From Lachnospiraceae bacterium (lineage in GTDB: Bacteria > Bacillota > Clostridia > Lachnospirales > Lachnospiraceae): a stretch of 15,358 nucleotides of DNA. A model generated the notes under the pieces. That model saw only the letters and a list, made by a program, of their open reading frames with translations. It made no database searches and was not told where the DNA came from. The stretch covers positions 1 through 15,358 of the forward strand of contig CAAGFP010000227.1 of NCBI GenBank assembly GCA_900769175.1, in the 5' to 3' direction. Positions 7,443 to 14,895 of this stretch are shown here, in pieces. Positions within the stretch are counted from its first letter, which is position 1, and the number at the start of each line of letters is the position of its first letter. Made by a program: the position numbers and the translations under genes.

Positions 7443-9971
7443 ATGAAGCCATATATTAAAGTATTGATTTGTATTGCTGTATTTTTTCTGTCTCTGACCT
7501 TTTTTGAGATCTTTTTAAATCGTAACACAACGGATATGACAGAAGAGATGTCCCAGGCTTCTCTTCCGGTTGTCGTATTTGAAAGAGCGGGACATGAAAT
7601 CAACCGTATGTATGGGAATCTTTCAGAAACGGATACGAAATATCTTTTCGACGGAATTACATACCTTGGTGAAAATCGTGATTTAAGTATCCGAATCCGC
7701 AAGTATGAAAGTGTAATCGACAGAATCGGTTTCCAGGTCCGCTCTGCGGACGGAAAACGTCTGATTGAAGAAGGCACACTTTCGGAATATGAAGAGAATA
7801 AGGAAACGATTACGGCAACCTTCCGTATCAAAGATTTAATTGAACAGGGAAAAGAGTATTCCCTTGTTTTGATTCTTGATTTGGATGATGGAAGAAGCGT
7901 AAAATATTATGCCCGTATTTCTACTGAAACGGATGAAAAAGTAGATGATAAAATTAATTTTGTCTTCGATTTTTCGCAGAAAACATTTTATAAGGATCAG
8001 GCAGAGGAGTTGTCTGTTTATCTGGAAAGTAATGCACAAGGTGATAATTCCAATTATGCAAAAGTTTCCATACACAGTTCCCTGGATCAGGTTTCATGGG
8101 GGAATCTTTCGGTGAATAAGTACCTCGAACCGGTTGCGTATATTGAAGAATGCGGCTCTTCGGTTTCACAAATCCGCCTGGAATATGTTGTAACAACCGG
8201 TGTCGGAAAGAAAACGAAATATTACAATGTTACGGAATATTTCCGAATCCGGCAGGGAAACGAGAGAATGTATCTGCTTGATTACGAGAGGGAAATGAAT
8301 CAGCTTTTTCTCGGAAACAAGGGAGAAATTTACGGCGATAAAATCATGCTTGGAATTACAAGGGATGATTTGGAAATATCTGAAAGCGCAGATGGTCATA
8401 CACTTGCATTTGTTCAGGAAGGCGCACTTTATGTGGTCAATATGACGAATAATTGTCTGGCAAAAGCATTTTCCTTCTATGATGACGAGCATTTGGATGA
8501 AAGAACTTTAAATCGGAAAAACCGGATTAAAATTCTGAATATTGATGAAGCCGGAAACGTTACGTTTTTGCTCTATGGTTATATGAACTGCGGCTCGCAT
8601 GAAGGGACGACGGGGTTGAATGTAATCACGTTCAACAGTTCGACGAATACCCTGGAGGAACGTATTTTCATACAAAGTACCCGCCCGTTTGAAATGCTGG
8701 AGGCCGATTTGGAGAAATTGGTACATTTAAGCGGAAGTGAAACCCTGGTTTTATATTTTAACCAGTCAATTTATTCCATCAATCTGGGAACGGAAAATTT
8801 AGAAATCCTTGTAAACAATGTAACGGATTCGGAATTCGCGGTATCAAAGAACAAAAATATCATAGCCTGGCTTGAGAAGGGAAATACAGATTCCGAGTCT
8901 GTCACAATGAAAAATCTGACTACAGGCAAAACGACCAAAATCAATGCCGGTACGAATGAATGGATTCGTATCCTCGGCTTTATGGAGGATGATTTGATTT
9001 ACGGAGTTGCCAAAAAAGATGATGTGGTAAGCCGTCAATATGGCGAAATCATCTTTCCGATGTATGAGCTGCGAATTCAGAACGAAGTAAGCGGATTATT
9101 AAAGACCTATTCCCAGGAAGGAAAATTCATCAGCGCAGCAGATATTTCAGACAATATGATTACATTGATGCGTATGGTCCGGGATGAATACGGACACTTC
9201 AATGAAATTGAGCCGGATACGATTCTAAACAACAATGAGAATAAGAACAAAGAACGGGAACTTTTAGAAACGGTATTGACTGAAAACAGCAAAAAAATTG
9301 TCCAGGTTGTTTTGCGTCACGATATGAATTCCAGAACGATAAAATATATGATTCCTCGCTTTATTCTATTCGAAGGAACCCGTCAGGTGGTAATCGAGGA
9401 GACGGAAAGTAAGAATCAATACTATGTTTATGTTCATGGTAAAATTATTTCTGAAACCGCGCAGGCAGCCAAGGCCGTTCAATTAGCTTATGATAAGAAC
9501 GGATTTGTGACGAATGCAAAAGGAGAATATGTCTTTAAAAAAGGCAATCTTCTTTTGAAAAACCAGATTATGGCAATTTCCGGAAAGACAAAAGATGAAG
9601 AGAATTCTTCGCTTGCAGTCTGCTTAGAAACCATCTGTCTGTTTGAGGGATATACGATTCAGGCACAGGAAATGCTGAACGCAGGAATGAGCGGAATGGA
9701 GATTTTATCTGAAACGCTTAAGAACAAAGAAGTTCTTGATTTGACCGGATGTCCGTTAGACAGCATTTTGACCTATGTCAATAAAGATATTCCGGTGCTT
9801 GCGGTGGATTCCGTGGGCGAGGCGGTATTGGTGATTGGATTTAATGATTTAAATACCGTCTGGATGAATCCGGCAAACGGGAATGTATATAAGGTGGGAA
9901 TGAATGACTCCAAAGAATTCTTTGAAAAGAACGGAAACTGCTTCATCACCTATATTCCCACGGAAGAGTAA
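7443..9971 (+). CDS. Membrane-anchored extracytoplasmic protein, propeller-like with degenerate C39-like C-terminus
   Basis: I do not recognise this 842-residue protein by name. One membrane helix near the N-terminus (about residues 5-24) with no clear cleavage site suggests an anchor with the rest outside the cell. Residues 75-270 look like beta-sandwich domains. Residues 310-560 contain repeated short beta units of the type SADGHTLAFVQEGALYVVN and FAVSKNKNIIAWLEKG, as in WD40-like/TolB-type beta-propellers. Residues about 715-838 resemble C39-type papain-like peptidases (SSLAVCLETICLFEGY, then IPVLAVDSVGEAVLVIGFND, then MNPANG). The usual catalytic Cys aligns with Glu719, the His with Glu793/Ala794 and the Asp with Asn809, so it is probably a non-catalytic fold. 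GGAAGGAG precedes the ATG. It lies codirectionally after atpC, beyond a terminator. Confidence 0.7.
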   Translation: MKPYIKVLICIAVFFLSLTFFEIFLNRNTTDMTEEMSQASLPVVVFERAGHEINRMYGNLSETDTKYLFDGITYLGENRDLSIRIRKYESVIDRIGFQVRSADGKRLIEEGTLSEYEENKETITATFRIKDLIEQGKEYSLVLILDLDDGRSVKYYARISTETDEKVDDKINFVFDFSQKTFYKDQAEELSVYLESNAQGDNSNYAKVSIHSSLDQVSWGNLSVNKYLEPVAYIEECGSSVSQIRLEYVVTTGVGKKTKYYNVTEYFRIRQGNERMYLLDYEREMNQLFLGNKGEIYGDKIMLGITRDDLEISESADGHTLAFVQEGALYVVNMTNNCLAKAFSFYDDEHLDERTLNRKNRIKILNIDEAGNVTFLLYGYMNCGSHEGTTGLNVITFNSSTNTLEERIFIQSTRPFEMLEADLEKLVHLSGSETLVLYFNQSIYSINLGTENLEILVNNVTDSEFAVSKNKNIIAWLEKGNTDSESVTMKNLTTGKTTKINAGTNEWIRILGFMEDDLIYGVAKKDDVVSRQYGEIIFPMYELRIQNEVSGLLKTYSQEGKFISAADISDNMITLMRMVRDEYGHFNEIEPDTILNNNENKNKERELLETVLTENSKKIVQVVLRHDMNSRTIKYMIPRFILFEGTRQVVIEETESKNQYYVYVHGKIISETAQAAKAVQLAYDKNGFVTNAKGEYVFKKGNLLLKNQIMAISGKTKDEENSSLAVCLETICLFEGYTIQAQEMLNAGMSGMEILSETLKNKEVLDLTGCPLDSILTYVNKDIPVLAVDSVGEAVLVIGFNDLNTVWMNPANGNVYKVGMNDSKEFFEKNGNCFITYIPTEE

Positions 9972-9974
9972 AAG

Positions 9975-10042
9975 GAGACAATTCGCATTAGCGAATTGCA
10001 TCTCAGGCAGGAGCTATATATCGGTTGCAGACGCGCTCCCGC
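9975..10042. repeat. Two consecutive hairpins after the 842-residue gene
   Basis: Hairpin one is a perfect eight-pair stem, CAATTCGC (9979-9986) with GCGAATTG (9991-9998), around ATTA; it can extend through GAGA (9975-9978) and TCTC (10001-10004) with a two-base bulge. Hairpin two pairs GCAGGAGC (10007-10014) with GCTCCCGC (10035-10042), seven of eight positions. Neither is followed by a T-run, so ordinary intrinsic termination is unlikely. The paired layout is what small dispersed intergenic repeats look like, but only one copy is visible here. Confidence 0.6.
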
Positions 10043-10081
10043 TTGATATTCGACGTAGTGGTACAAATTAGGGATTTTTAA

Positions 10082-10270
10082 TTCAATAGGCAGCCACTCT
10101 TTGTAGTCTTCAATAGGTATGATGATTCTTCTGTTACTCTCACTATTGAAACTATAAATCAGCTCGGTGCCTGGGAGACAGAGGAAAGCCTTAAAGAACT
10201 TTTTGAATTGTATCTAACCATTGATACTTATGGTAAGAGGAAATATAGGGTAGAGTTACAATATCAATAA
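10082..10270 (+). pseudogene. Start-less coding fragment upstream of rhuM
   Basis: After a stop at 10079-10081, an open frame of 62 codons runs to TAA at 10268-10270. It contains no ATG, GTG or TTG codon with a plausible ribosome site. The translation includes VTLTIETINQLGAWETEESL and later KELFELYLTIDTYGKRKYRV, with protein-like composition, and resembles the C-terminal end of a truncated gene. I cannot assign a family. The minus strand is also open across part of this stretch, so the fragment is a suggestion only. Otherwise the 348-bp gap between the 842-residue gene and rhuM holds only the two hairpins at its left end. Confidence 0.45.
10221..10249 (+). promoter_or_regulatory. Possible promoter for rhuM
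   Basis: TTGATA (10221-10226) is separated by 17 bp from TATAGG (10244-10249), which would start transcription near 10256, about 65 nt before the rhuM ATG. The -35 is a five-of-six match and the -10 four of six. It lies within the truncated coding fragment, as expected if that fragment is no longer functional. Confidence 0.3.
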
Positions 10271-10319
10271 AAATCAAACTGAACAAATAGAATGTGTGTT
10301 AAGATTTTGAAAGGACGTA

Positions 10320-11330
10320 ATGCAAATGGAACAAAAACATGATATCGTCCTCTATCAGATAGATGATACCAATGTCTGTGTTAGCGTATTTTTTGAAGAT
10401 GAGACATTTTGGCTCACAACAAAGGCTATGGCTGAACTGTTTGGTGTCAAGTCTCAGGCTATCACAAAACACTTGGGAAATATCTATGAAGAGGAAGAAT
10501 TAACTCGTGAAGCAACTTGTTCCAAAAAGGAACAAGTTCAAATTGAAGGTGGTCGTGAAGTAAAGCGTAATCTTGATTTCTATAATCTTGATGCCATTAT
10601 CGCCGTAGGCTACCGTGTAAATTCAAAAAAAGCAACCAAATTCCGCCAGTGGGCTACCAAAACACTGAAAGAATATATCACAAAGGGCTTTGTGCTTAAT
10701 GACGATATGCTCAAGAACGGAAAGCCTTTTGGTAAAGATTATTTTGATGAATTGCTGGAACGCATTCGCGAGATCCGTGCCAGCGAGCGCAGGGCTTACC
10801 AGAAAATCACAGATGTGTTTGAACAGTGCAGCTACGATTATGATAAAAACAGTGAAACCACCAGAGCTTTCTACGCATTTGTACAGAACAAACTCCATTT
10901 CGCTGTTACCGGACAGACTGCAGCAGAATTGATTTATGACCGTGCTGATGCAGAAAAGCCTACTATGGGGCTTACCACTTGGAAGGATGCGCCGGACGGC
11001 AAGATATTAAAAAGAGATATAGTTGTTGCCAAGAATTATCTTAATGAAAAGGAAATGTCCCACCTGAACAGACTTGTTACAATGTTTATTGATTATGCCG
11101 AACTTATGGCTGAAGATGAAGTTCTCATGAGCATGCAGGACTGGGTAGATCAGACCAATCAGTTTTTAAGCAATAACAGGCGGAAGGTTCTTGAAGGTAA
11201 AGGAAGAATCTCTCATGAGCAGGCAATTGAAAAGGCCGCAAAAGAATATGATATCTTCCGTGTGCGACAGGATCAGGAATATGTATCAGAATTTGATAAA
11301 CAAACCGAGAAATATTTTAAAGGTGAATAG
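10320..11330 (+). CDS. RhuM-family protein
   Basis: This 336-residue protein matches the RhuM family (PF13310), named after a gene on Salmonella pathogenicity island 3. Key parts are the N-terminal IVLYQ...ETFWLTTKAMAELFGVKSQAITKHL (about residues 9-52, helix-turn-helix-like), FYNLDAIIAVGYRVNSKKATKFRQWA (about 87-112) and a charged helical C-terminal half (140-336). The N-terminal logic resembles phage Bro/KilA-type DNA-binding domains; the biochemical role is not established. The ATG at 10320 has AAAGGA only four bases upstream, and an ATG at 10326 (Met3) is an equally good start. The gene stands alone between a gene remnant and a terminator, with no visible toxin, antitoxin or phage neighbours, which suggests accessory origin. 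Confidence 0.85.
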   Translation: MQMEQKHDIVLYQIDDTNVCVSVFFEDETFWLTTKAMAELFGVKSQAITKHLGNIYEEEELTREATCSKKEQVQIEGGREVKRNLDFYNLDAIIAVGYRVNSKKATKFRQWATKTLKEYITKGFVLNDDMLKNGKPFGKDYFDELLERIREIRASERRAYQKITDVFEQCSYDYDKNSETTRAFYAFVQNKLHFAVTGQTAAELIYDRADAEKPTMGLTTWKDAPDGKILKRDIVVAKNYLNEKEMSHLNRLVTMFIDYAELMAEDEVLMSMQDWVDQTNQFLSNNRRKVLEGKGRISHEQAIEKAAKEYDIFRVRQDQEYVSEFDKQTEKYFKGE

Positions 11331-11334
11331 CAAA

Positions 11335-11371
11335 CAGCCGATGAGGTAACCTTCTGTTACTCCATCGGCTG
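11335..11371 (+). terminator. Terminator after rhuM, between convergent genes
   Basis: CAGCCGATGAGGTAAC (11335-11350) pairs with GTTACTCCATCGGCTG (11356-11371) at 14 of 16 positions around a five-base loop. CAATTTTCTGTTTT follows. The T-rich side serves rhuM; only three A residues lie on the other side, so it is weaker for the flotillin gene arriving from the right, whose stop lies 13 bp away. Confidence 0.85.
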
Positions 11372-11383
11372 CAATTTTCTGTT

Positions 11384-12910
11384 TTATTGTGTTGTGATTT
11401 CTTCTGTGATGTCTTTGGCGACTGCAGCAGAAACCGCATCTTTTGTTTCGGAATCGGAAAGTCCCGAAATATTGATATTACGATTTACTTTGGCATCATA
11501 GGTGCCAGCTTTCACGATTTCCGCAAGGTCGATTCCGACGGTTTCTTTCATGGATTCGAAAAGCTGAGCCATGACAGCGGGAACATTGCCGGCTACATTG
11601 TTTACGCCATTGCTTTCTCCACCGCCGATGATAGTAATTTTATCAATTTGTGTAAGAGGTTCAGCAATTTTGGCAGCAATTTCGGGAAGAACGGAAATTA
11701 ACATTTCTGCCATAGCTGCGTTGTTGTATTTCTGGTAAGCAAGCGCTTTCTTTTCCATGGCTTCAGCTTCCGCAATACCTTTAGCACGGATGGCTTCCGC
11801 CTCTGCTTCACCGACCATACGAATACCGGCAGCTTCCTGTTCCTTTGCGAATTTCTGTGCTTCAGCAGTGGCTTTAAGAGCATCTGCTTCACGTTCTCTT
11901 TCGAACTTCTCAGCTTCCGCTTTTTTCTGACGCTCGTAAAGTTCAGCATCCGATTGCTGCTGACGGGCGAATTTCTCAGCTTCCGCTTTTTTCTTGATTT
12001 CCGCGTCGAGAGCTTTTTCACGAACTTCAGCCTCTTTCTGCTTTAAGGTGATTTCTTTCTCCTGCTTTGCAATGCTTGCTTCTGCAGTCGCAATTTCGAT
12101 GGTCTTACGCTGTTCCTGCTCCTGAATGCTGTATGCTGCATCCGCTTCCGCACGTTTCGTATCTTCCATCTTTTTCAATTCTGCTTTTTGAAGAACTAAT
12201 TCGTTGTTCTTCTTTGCAATTTCACGTTCTGCATTGATTCTTGCATCATTTGCCTGACGATCGGCCTCTGCTTTGGCAACTTCGATTTCTTTTTCCGCTT
12301 CCGCTTTCGCAATGGCAGCTTTTTTCTTAATCTGGGAAATGTTATCAATACCGAGGTCTTCAATAATACCGTTTCCGTCGAAGAAGTTCTGTACATTGAA
12401 GCTTACGATATCAAGACCCATTGCTGCAAGGTCGGGCTCAGCATTCTCTTTGACGAGATTAGCAAATTTCTGACGGTCGGAAACCATTTCTTCCAAACGC
12501 ATGCGTCCGACGATTTCACGGACATTACCTTCGAGTACCTCTCTGGCAACTTTGGCTACATAATCGGTATTCTGATTTAAGAAGTTTTCAGCTGCAAGTG
12601 CAAGTCTTGTTTTTTCACTGCTGATTTTGACATTGACGGTAGCATCTACCTGAATGTTAATGTAATCCGCAGTAGGTACTGCATTGGATGTTTTAACATC
12701 AATAGGAATCAGCTTCAGGCTTAATTTATCAAGACGTTCCAAAAAAGGAATCTTGACGCTTGCTTTACCGATAATGATTTTTTTACGGACACCGGAAATA
12801 ATGAAAGCGGTGTCAGGCGGCGCCTTTTTGTAACCGGTCAGCACAATGACAAGGGCAACAACGACAATAACCACCAGAACACAAATAAGTGTAGAAACTA
12901 TAGTAGGCAA
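11384..12910 (-). CDS. Flotillin-family SPFH membrane scaffold protein
   Basis: This 508-residue protein has an N-terminal membrane segment (about 4-25), an SPFH/band-7 domain (about 28-190, including REVLEGNVREIVGRMRLEEM), and a long Glu/Ala/Lys-rich coiled coil (about 195-395) with the flotillin-type EAEAEAIRAKGIAEAEAMEKKALAYQKYN region in two parts. The C-terminal domain contains LPEIAAKIAEPLTQIDKITI and then IGGG. It corresponds to YuaG/FloT of Bacillus, which organises functional membrane microdomains. The start is TTG (complement of 12908-12910), supported by AAAGGAGG eight bases upstream (complement of 12919-12926); no ATG is near. The usual NfeD/YuaF partner gene is not adjacent. A 22-residue repeat (AEAEKF units) occurs in the coiled coil. 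Confidence 0.93.
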   Translation of the reverse strand: MPTIVSTLICVLVVIVVVALVIVLTGYKKAPPDTAFIISGVRKKIIIGKASVKIPFLERLDKLSLKLIPIDVKTSNAVPTADYINIQVDATVNVKISSEKTRLALAAENFLNQNTDYVAKVAREVLEGNVREIVGRMRLEEMVSDRQKFANLVKENAEPDLAAMGLDIVSFNVQNFFDGNGIIEDLGIDNISQIKKKAAIAKAEAEKEIEVAKAEADRQANDARINAEREIAKKNNELVLQKAELKKMEDTKRAEADAAYSIQEQEQRKTIEIATAEASIAKQEKEITLKQKEAEVREKALDAEIKKKAEAEKFARQQQSDAELYERQKKAEAEKFEREREADALKATAEAQKFAKEQEAAGIRMVGEAEAEAIRAKGIAEAEAMEKKALAYQKYNNAAMAEMLISVLPEIAAKIAEPLTQIDKITIIGGGESNGVNNVAGNVPAVMAQLFESMKETVGIDLAEIVKAGTYDAKVNRNINISGLSDSETKDAVSAAVAKDITEEITTQ

Positions 12911-13190
12911 TATTTTATCCTCCTTTTGTATAAACTATTGTCTTGGGATAACTCCCTTTTCGTGTTTCAATCTTTTAGATATTTGTTGAATCCGAAAGAC
13001 ATAATTATTCTATCATATATTTACGTAAAATAATAGGAATTATGTGTAAATTAAAGATTGCAATTTATGTAATCTGTGTAAAGTATAGTTTACATTTTAC
13101 GAAAATACATTTTGACCCTAACATCATTTTATAAAATGCTTATTCATATAATGTTTTTATAAAATTCGTTAGCGAAAATGCTTTTGTATT
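12911..13190. other. AT-rich gap between pncB and the flotillin gene
   Basis: No gene is visible in these 280 bp. A possible extended -10 (TGATAGAAT, complement of 13007-13015) could drive the flotillin gene with a leader of about 90 nt, but no good -35 is found. Palindromes include TTTACGTAAA (13020-13029) and CATTTTATAAAATG (13125-13138). GAAAATACATTTTGACCCTA (13101-13120) matches the right end of the repeat element at the window's end. There is no convincing intrinsic terminator for pncB. Confidence 0.55.
13102..13119. repeat. Solo end of the AGGGTCAAAA repeat element
   Basis: AAAATACATTTTGACCCT here matches 15341-15358 (AAAATACATTTTGATCCT) at 17 of 18 bases, and its last ten bases are the exact reverse complement of AGGGTCAAAA at 15187-15196. 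No further internal similarity to the larger element is apparent to the left, so this looks like a decayed or solo terminus. Confidence 0.6.
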
Positions 13191-14642
13191 TTATTTCCCG
13201 CTCATTTCATCAAGGAGTGAAATTTTTATATCATACAGCCGTGAAGACAGGTCAACATAGACCTCGTGCGGATTGGAGAAACGTCTTGTTTCATCCCACA
13301 AGGTGTTTAATTCGTCTCTGCAATAATCCCGGATTTCCATTACCGAAGGGGAAGAATAAACGCACTCGCCACCCAGGAAAACGGGTACGAGCATTTCGCG
13401 TATCGTGAAGGTATGCGGTTTTAACCGGGTTTTCTTCCAGGGCTCTATGGGATCAAAAAGTAAAATGGAATCATCTTCCGTAAAGCGTTCATCGGAAAGC
13501 GCAATTAAATCGGCCTTGATTTTGCCGGTTTCTTTCTCGTAAATCCGATAGATGGTTTTATTGACGGGATTCGTGATTTTTTCGCTGTTTTCGGATAATT
13601 TGATTTTGGGGACCAGTCTGTGTGCATCATCTTCAATGGCGGCAAGTTTATAAACTCCGCCGAATGCCGGATTATCTGCACAAGTAATCAGATTTGTACC
13701 AACACCCCAGGAGGTAATGGCGGCGCCCTGAGCCTTGAGGCTTTCGATTAAATATTCGTCCAAATCGCTGGAAGCAGATATAATGGCATCCGTGAAACCG
13801 GCATCATCTAACATTTTTCTTGCCTTTTTGGAAATATATGCCAAATCTCCGCTGTCGAGACGGATTCCGTAGAAGGATAGCGGGATGTTTGCTTCTTTCA
13901 TTTCCTTAAATACCCGGATGGCATTTGGAACTCCGCTTGAGAGGGTATCGTAAGTATCAACAAGAAGGATGCAGGCAGAAGGATAAAGGGAAGCATAAGT
14001 TTTGAAAGCGGTATATTCATCCGGGAAACTCATAATCCAGCTGTGCGCATGTGTTCCTTTGACCGGAACATCGAAAAGCTGACCGCATAAACAATTGCTG
14101 GTACCGATACAGCCGCCAATCATGGCTGCTCTTGCACCATAGGTGCCCGCATCCGGTCCCTGGGCCCGGCGAAGACCAAATTCCATGACGCCATCGCCCT
14201 TGGCGGCATATACAACGCGGCTTGCCTTGGTTGCAATGAGACTTTGATGATTGATAATGTTTAAAAGAGCCGTTTCAATCAGCTGGGCCTCCATCAGTGG
14301 TGCAATTACCTTGATAAGCGGTTCTTTCGGGAATACCACGCTTCCTTCCGGAATTGCATAAAGGTCTCCGGTGAAACGAAACGTTTCCAGATAGTCTAAG
14401 AAATCTTTTTGGAAAATTCCGAGCGAATTAAGGTAGTCGATATCCTGCTTTTCAAATTTCAGTTCTTTGATATATTTTATAATCTGTTCCAGCCCGGCTG
14501 TAACAGCATAACCGCCACCGGAGGGATTCTTTCGGTAGAAAACGTCAAAAACTACCTTTTTATTGTTTTTACTTTTAAAATATCCCTGCATCATTGTAAG
14601 TTCATAAAGGTCTGTTAACAGGGTAAGATTCTGTCTGTCCAT
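13191..14642 (-). CDS. pncB: Nicotinate phosphoribosyltransferase
   Basis: This 483-residue enzyme makes nicotinate mononucleotide from nicotinic acid and PRPP with ATP, the entry step of NAD salvage (Preiss-Handler route). Recognisable parts: LTDLYELTMMQGYF (9-22); FGLRRAQGPDA (155-165); GTHAHSW (196-202) with the His198 expected to be phosphorylated; YGIRLDSGDL (258-267) and SWGVGTNLIT (311-320), which bind the ribose phosphate. Length fits the longer PncB form of Gram-positive bacteria. AAAGGAGC precedes the ATG, and a TTGAAT-16-TACAAT promoter lies just upstream. It is divergent from the small membrane protein. It points the same way as the flotillin gene, but the 280-bp gap argues against one operon. 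Confidence 0.96.
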   Translation of the reverse strand: MDRQNLTLLTDLYELTMMQGYFKSKNNKKVVFDVFYRKNPSGGGYAVTAGLEQIIKYIKELKFEKQDIDYLNSLGIFQKDFLDYLETFRFTGDLYAIPEGSVVFPKEPLIKVIAPLMEAQLIETALLNIINHQSLIATKASRVVYAAKGDGVMEFGLRRAQGPDAGTYGARAAMIGGCIGTSNCLCGQLFDVPVKGTHAHSWIMSFPDEYTAFKTYASLYPSACILLVDTYDTLSSGVPNAIRVFKEMKEANIPLSFYGIRLDSGDLAYISKKARKMLDDAGFTDAIISASSDLDEYLIESLKAQGAAITSWGVGTNLITCADNPAFGGVYKLAAIEDDAHRLVPKIKLSENSEKITNPVNKTIYRIYEKETGKIKADLIALSDERFTEDDSILLFDPIEPWKKTRLKPHTFTIREMLVPVFLGGECVYSSPSVMEIRDYCRDELNTLWDETRRFSNPHEVYVDLSSRLYDIKISLLDEMSGK

Positions 14643-14668
14643 GGCTGCTCCTTTTATATGATAGAATT

Positions 14669-14696
14669 ATTGTATTGCCTGCAGTGAATTATTCAA
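14669..14696 (-). promoter_or_regulatory. Probable promoter of pncB
   Basis: On the minus strand TTGAAT (complement of 14691-14696) precedes TACAAT (complement of 14669-14674) by 16 bp. This would start transcription near 14662, about 20 nt before the pncB ATG. The -10 is a five-of-six match. Confidence 0.55.
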
Positions 14697-14807
14697 ATTC
14701 TACGATAAAAGAAGGTAATTTTCAAGGGGAGGCTGTGAGGAGGAATCTCTTACAGATTGGAGAAGAGATTGGCCGTGATAGGAAGCTTGTTTTCTTTTAT
14801 CGATTTA

Positions 14808-14836
14808 TTGACTTTCGAACCTTGAAGTGGTATTAC
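14808..14836 (+). promoter_or_regulatory. Possible promoter of the small membrane protein gene
   Basis: TTGACT (14808-14813) lies 17 bp before TATTAC (14831-14836). Transcription would start near 14843, about 53 nt before the ATG, leaving room for the hairpin at 14859-14877 in the leader. The -10 is weak. Confidence 0.4.
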
Positions 14837-14858
14837 TGTAATATGCATTTAAATAATG

Positions 14859-14877
14859 ATACAAAAGAATTTTGTAT
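14859..14877 (+). promoter_or_regulatory. Leader hairpin next to a ribosome binding site
   Basis: ATACAAAA (14859-14866) and TTTTGTAT (14870-14877) form a perfect eight-pair stem with a GAA loop, ending three bases before the AGGGAGG ribosome binding site (14881-14887). Such placement could stabilise the transcript's 5' end or affect ribosome access. It is all A-T except one pair, so the structure is weak. Confidence 0.45.
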
Positions 14878-14895
14878 ACAAGGGAGGAAAGAAAA

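Noticed and set aside
12960..12985. Sigma-W-like -35 (TGAAAC on the minus strand) upstream of the flotillin gene, tempting because Bacillus yuaG is sigma-W controlled
   Set aside because: No CGTA -10 element occurs 16-17 bases downstream.
13125..13138. CATTTTATAAAATG palindrome as terminator of pncB
   Set aside because: It is a loop-free, all-weak A-T palindrome with no T-run on the minus strand.
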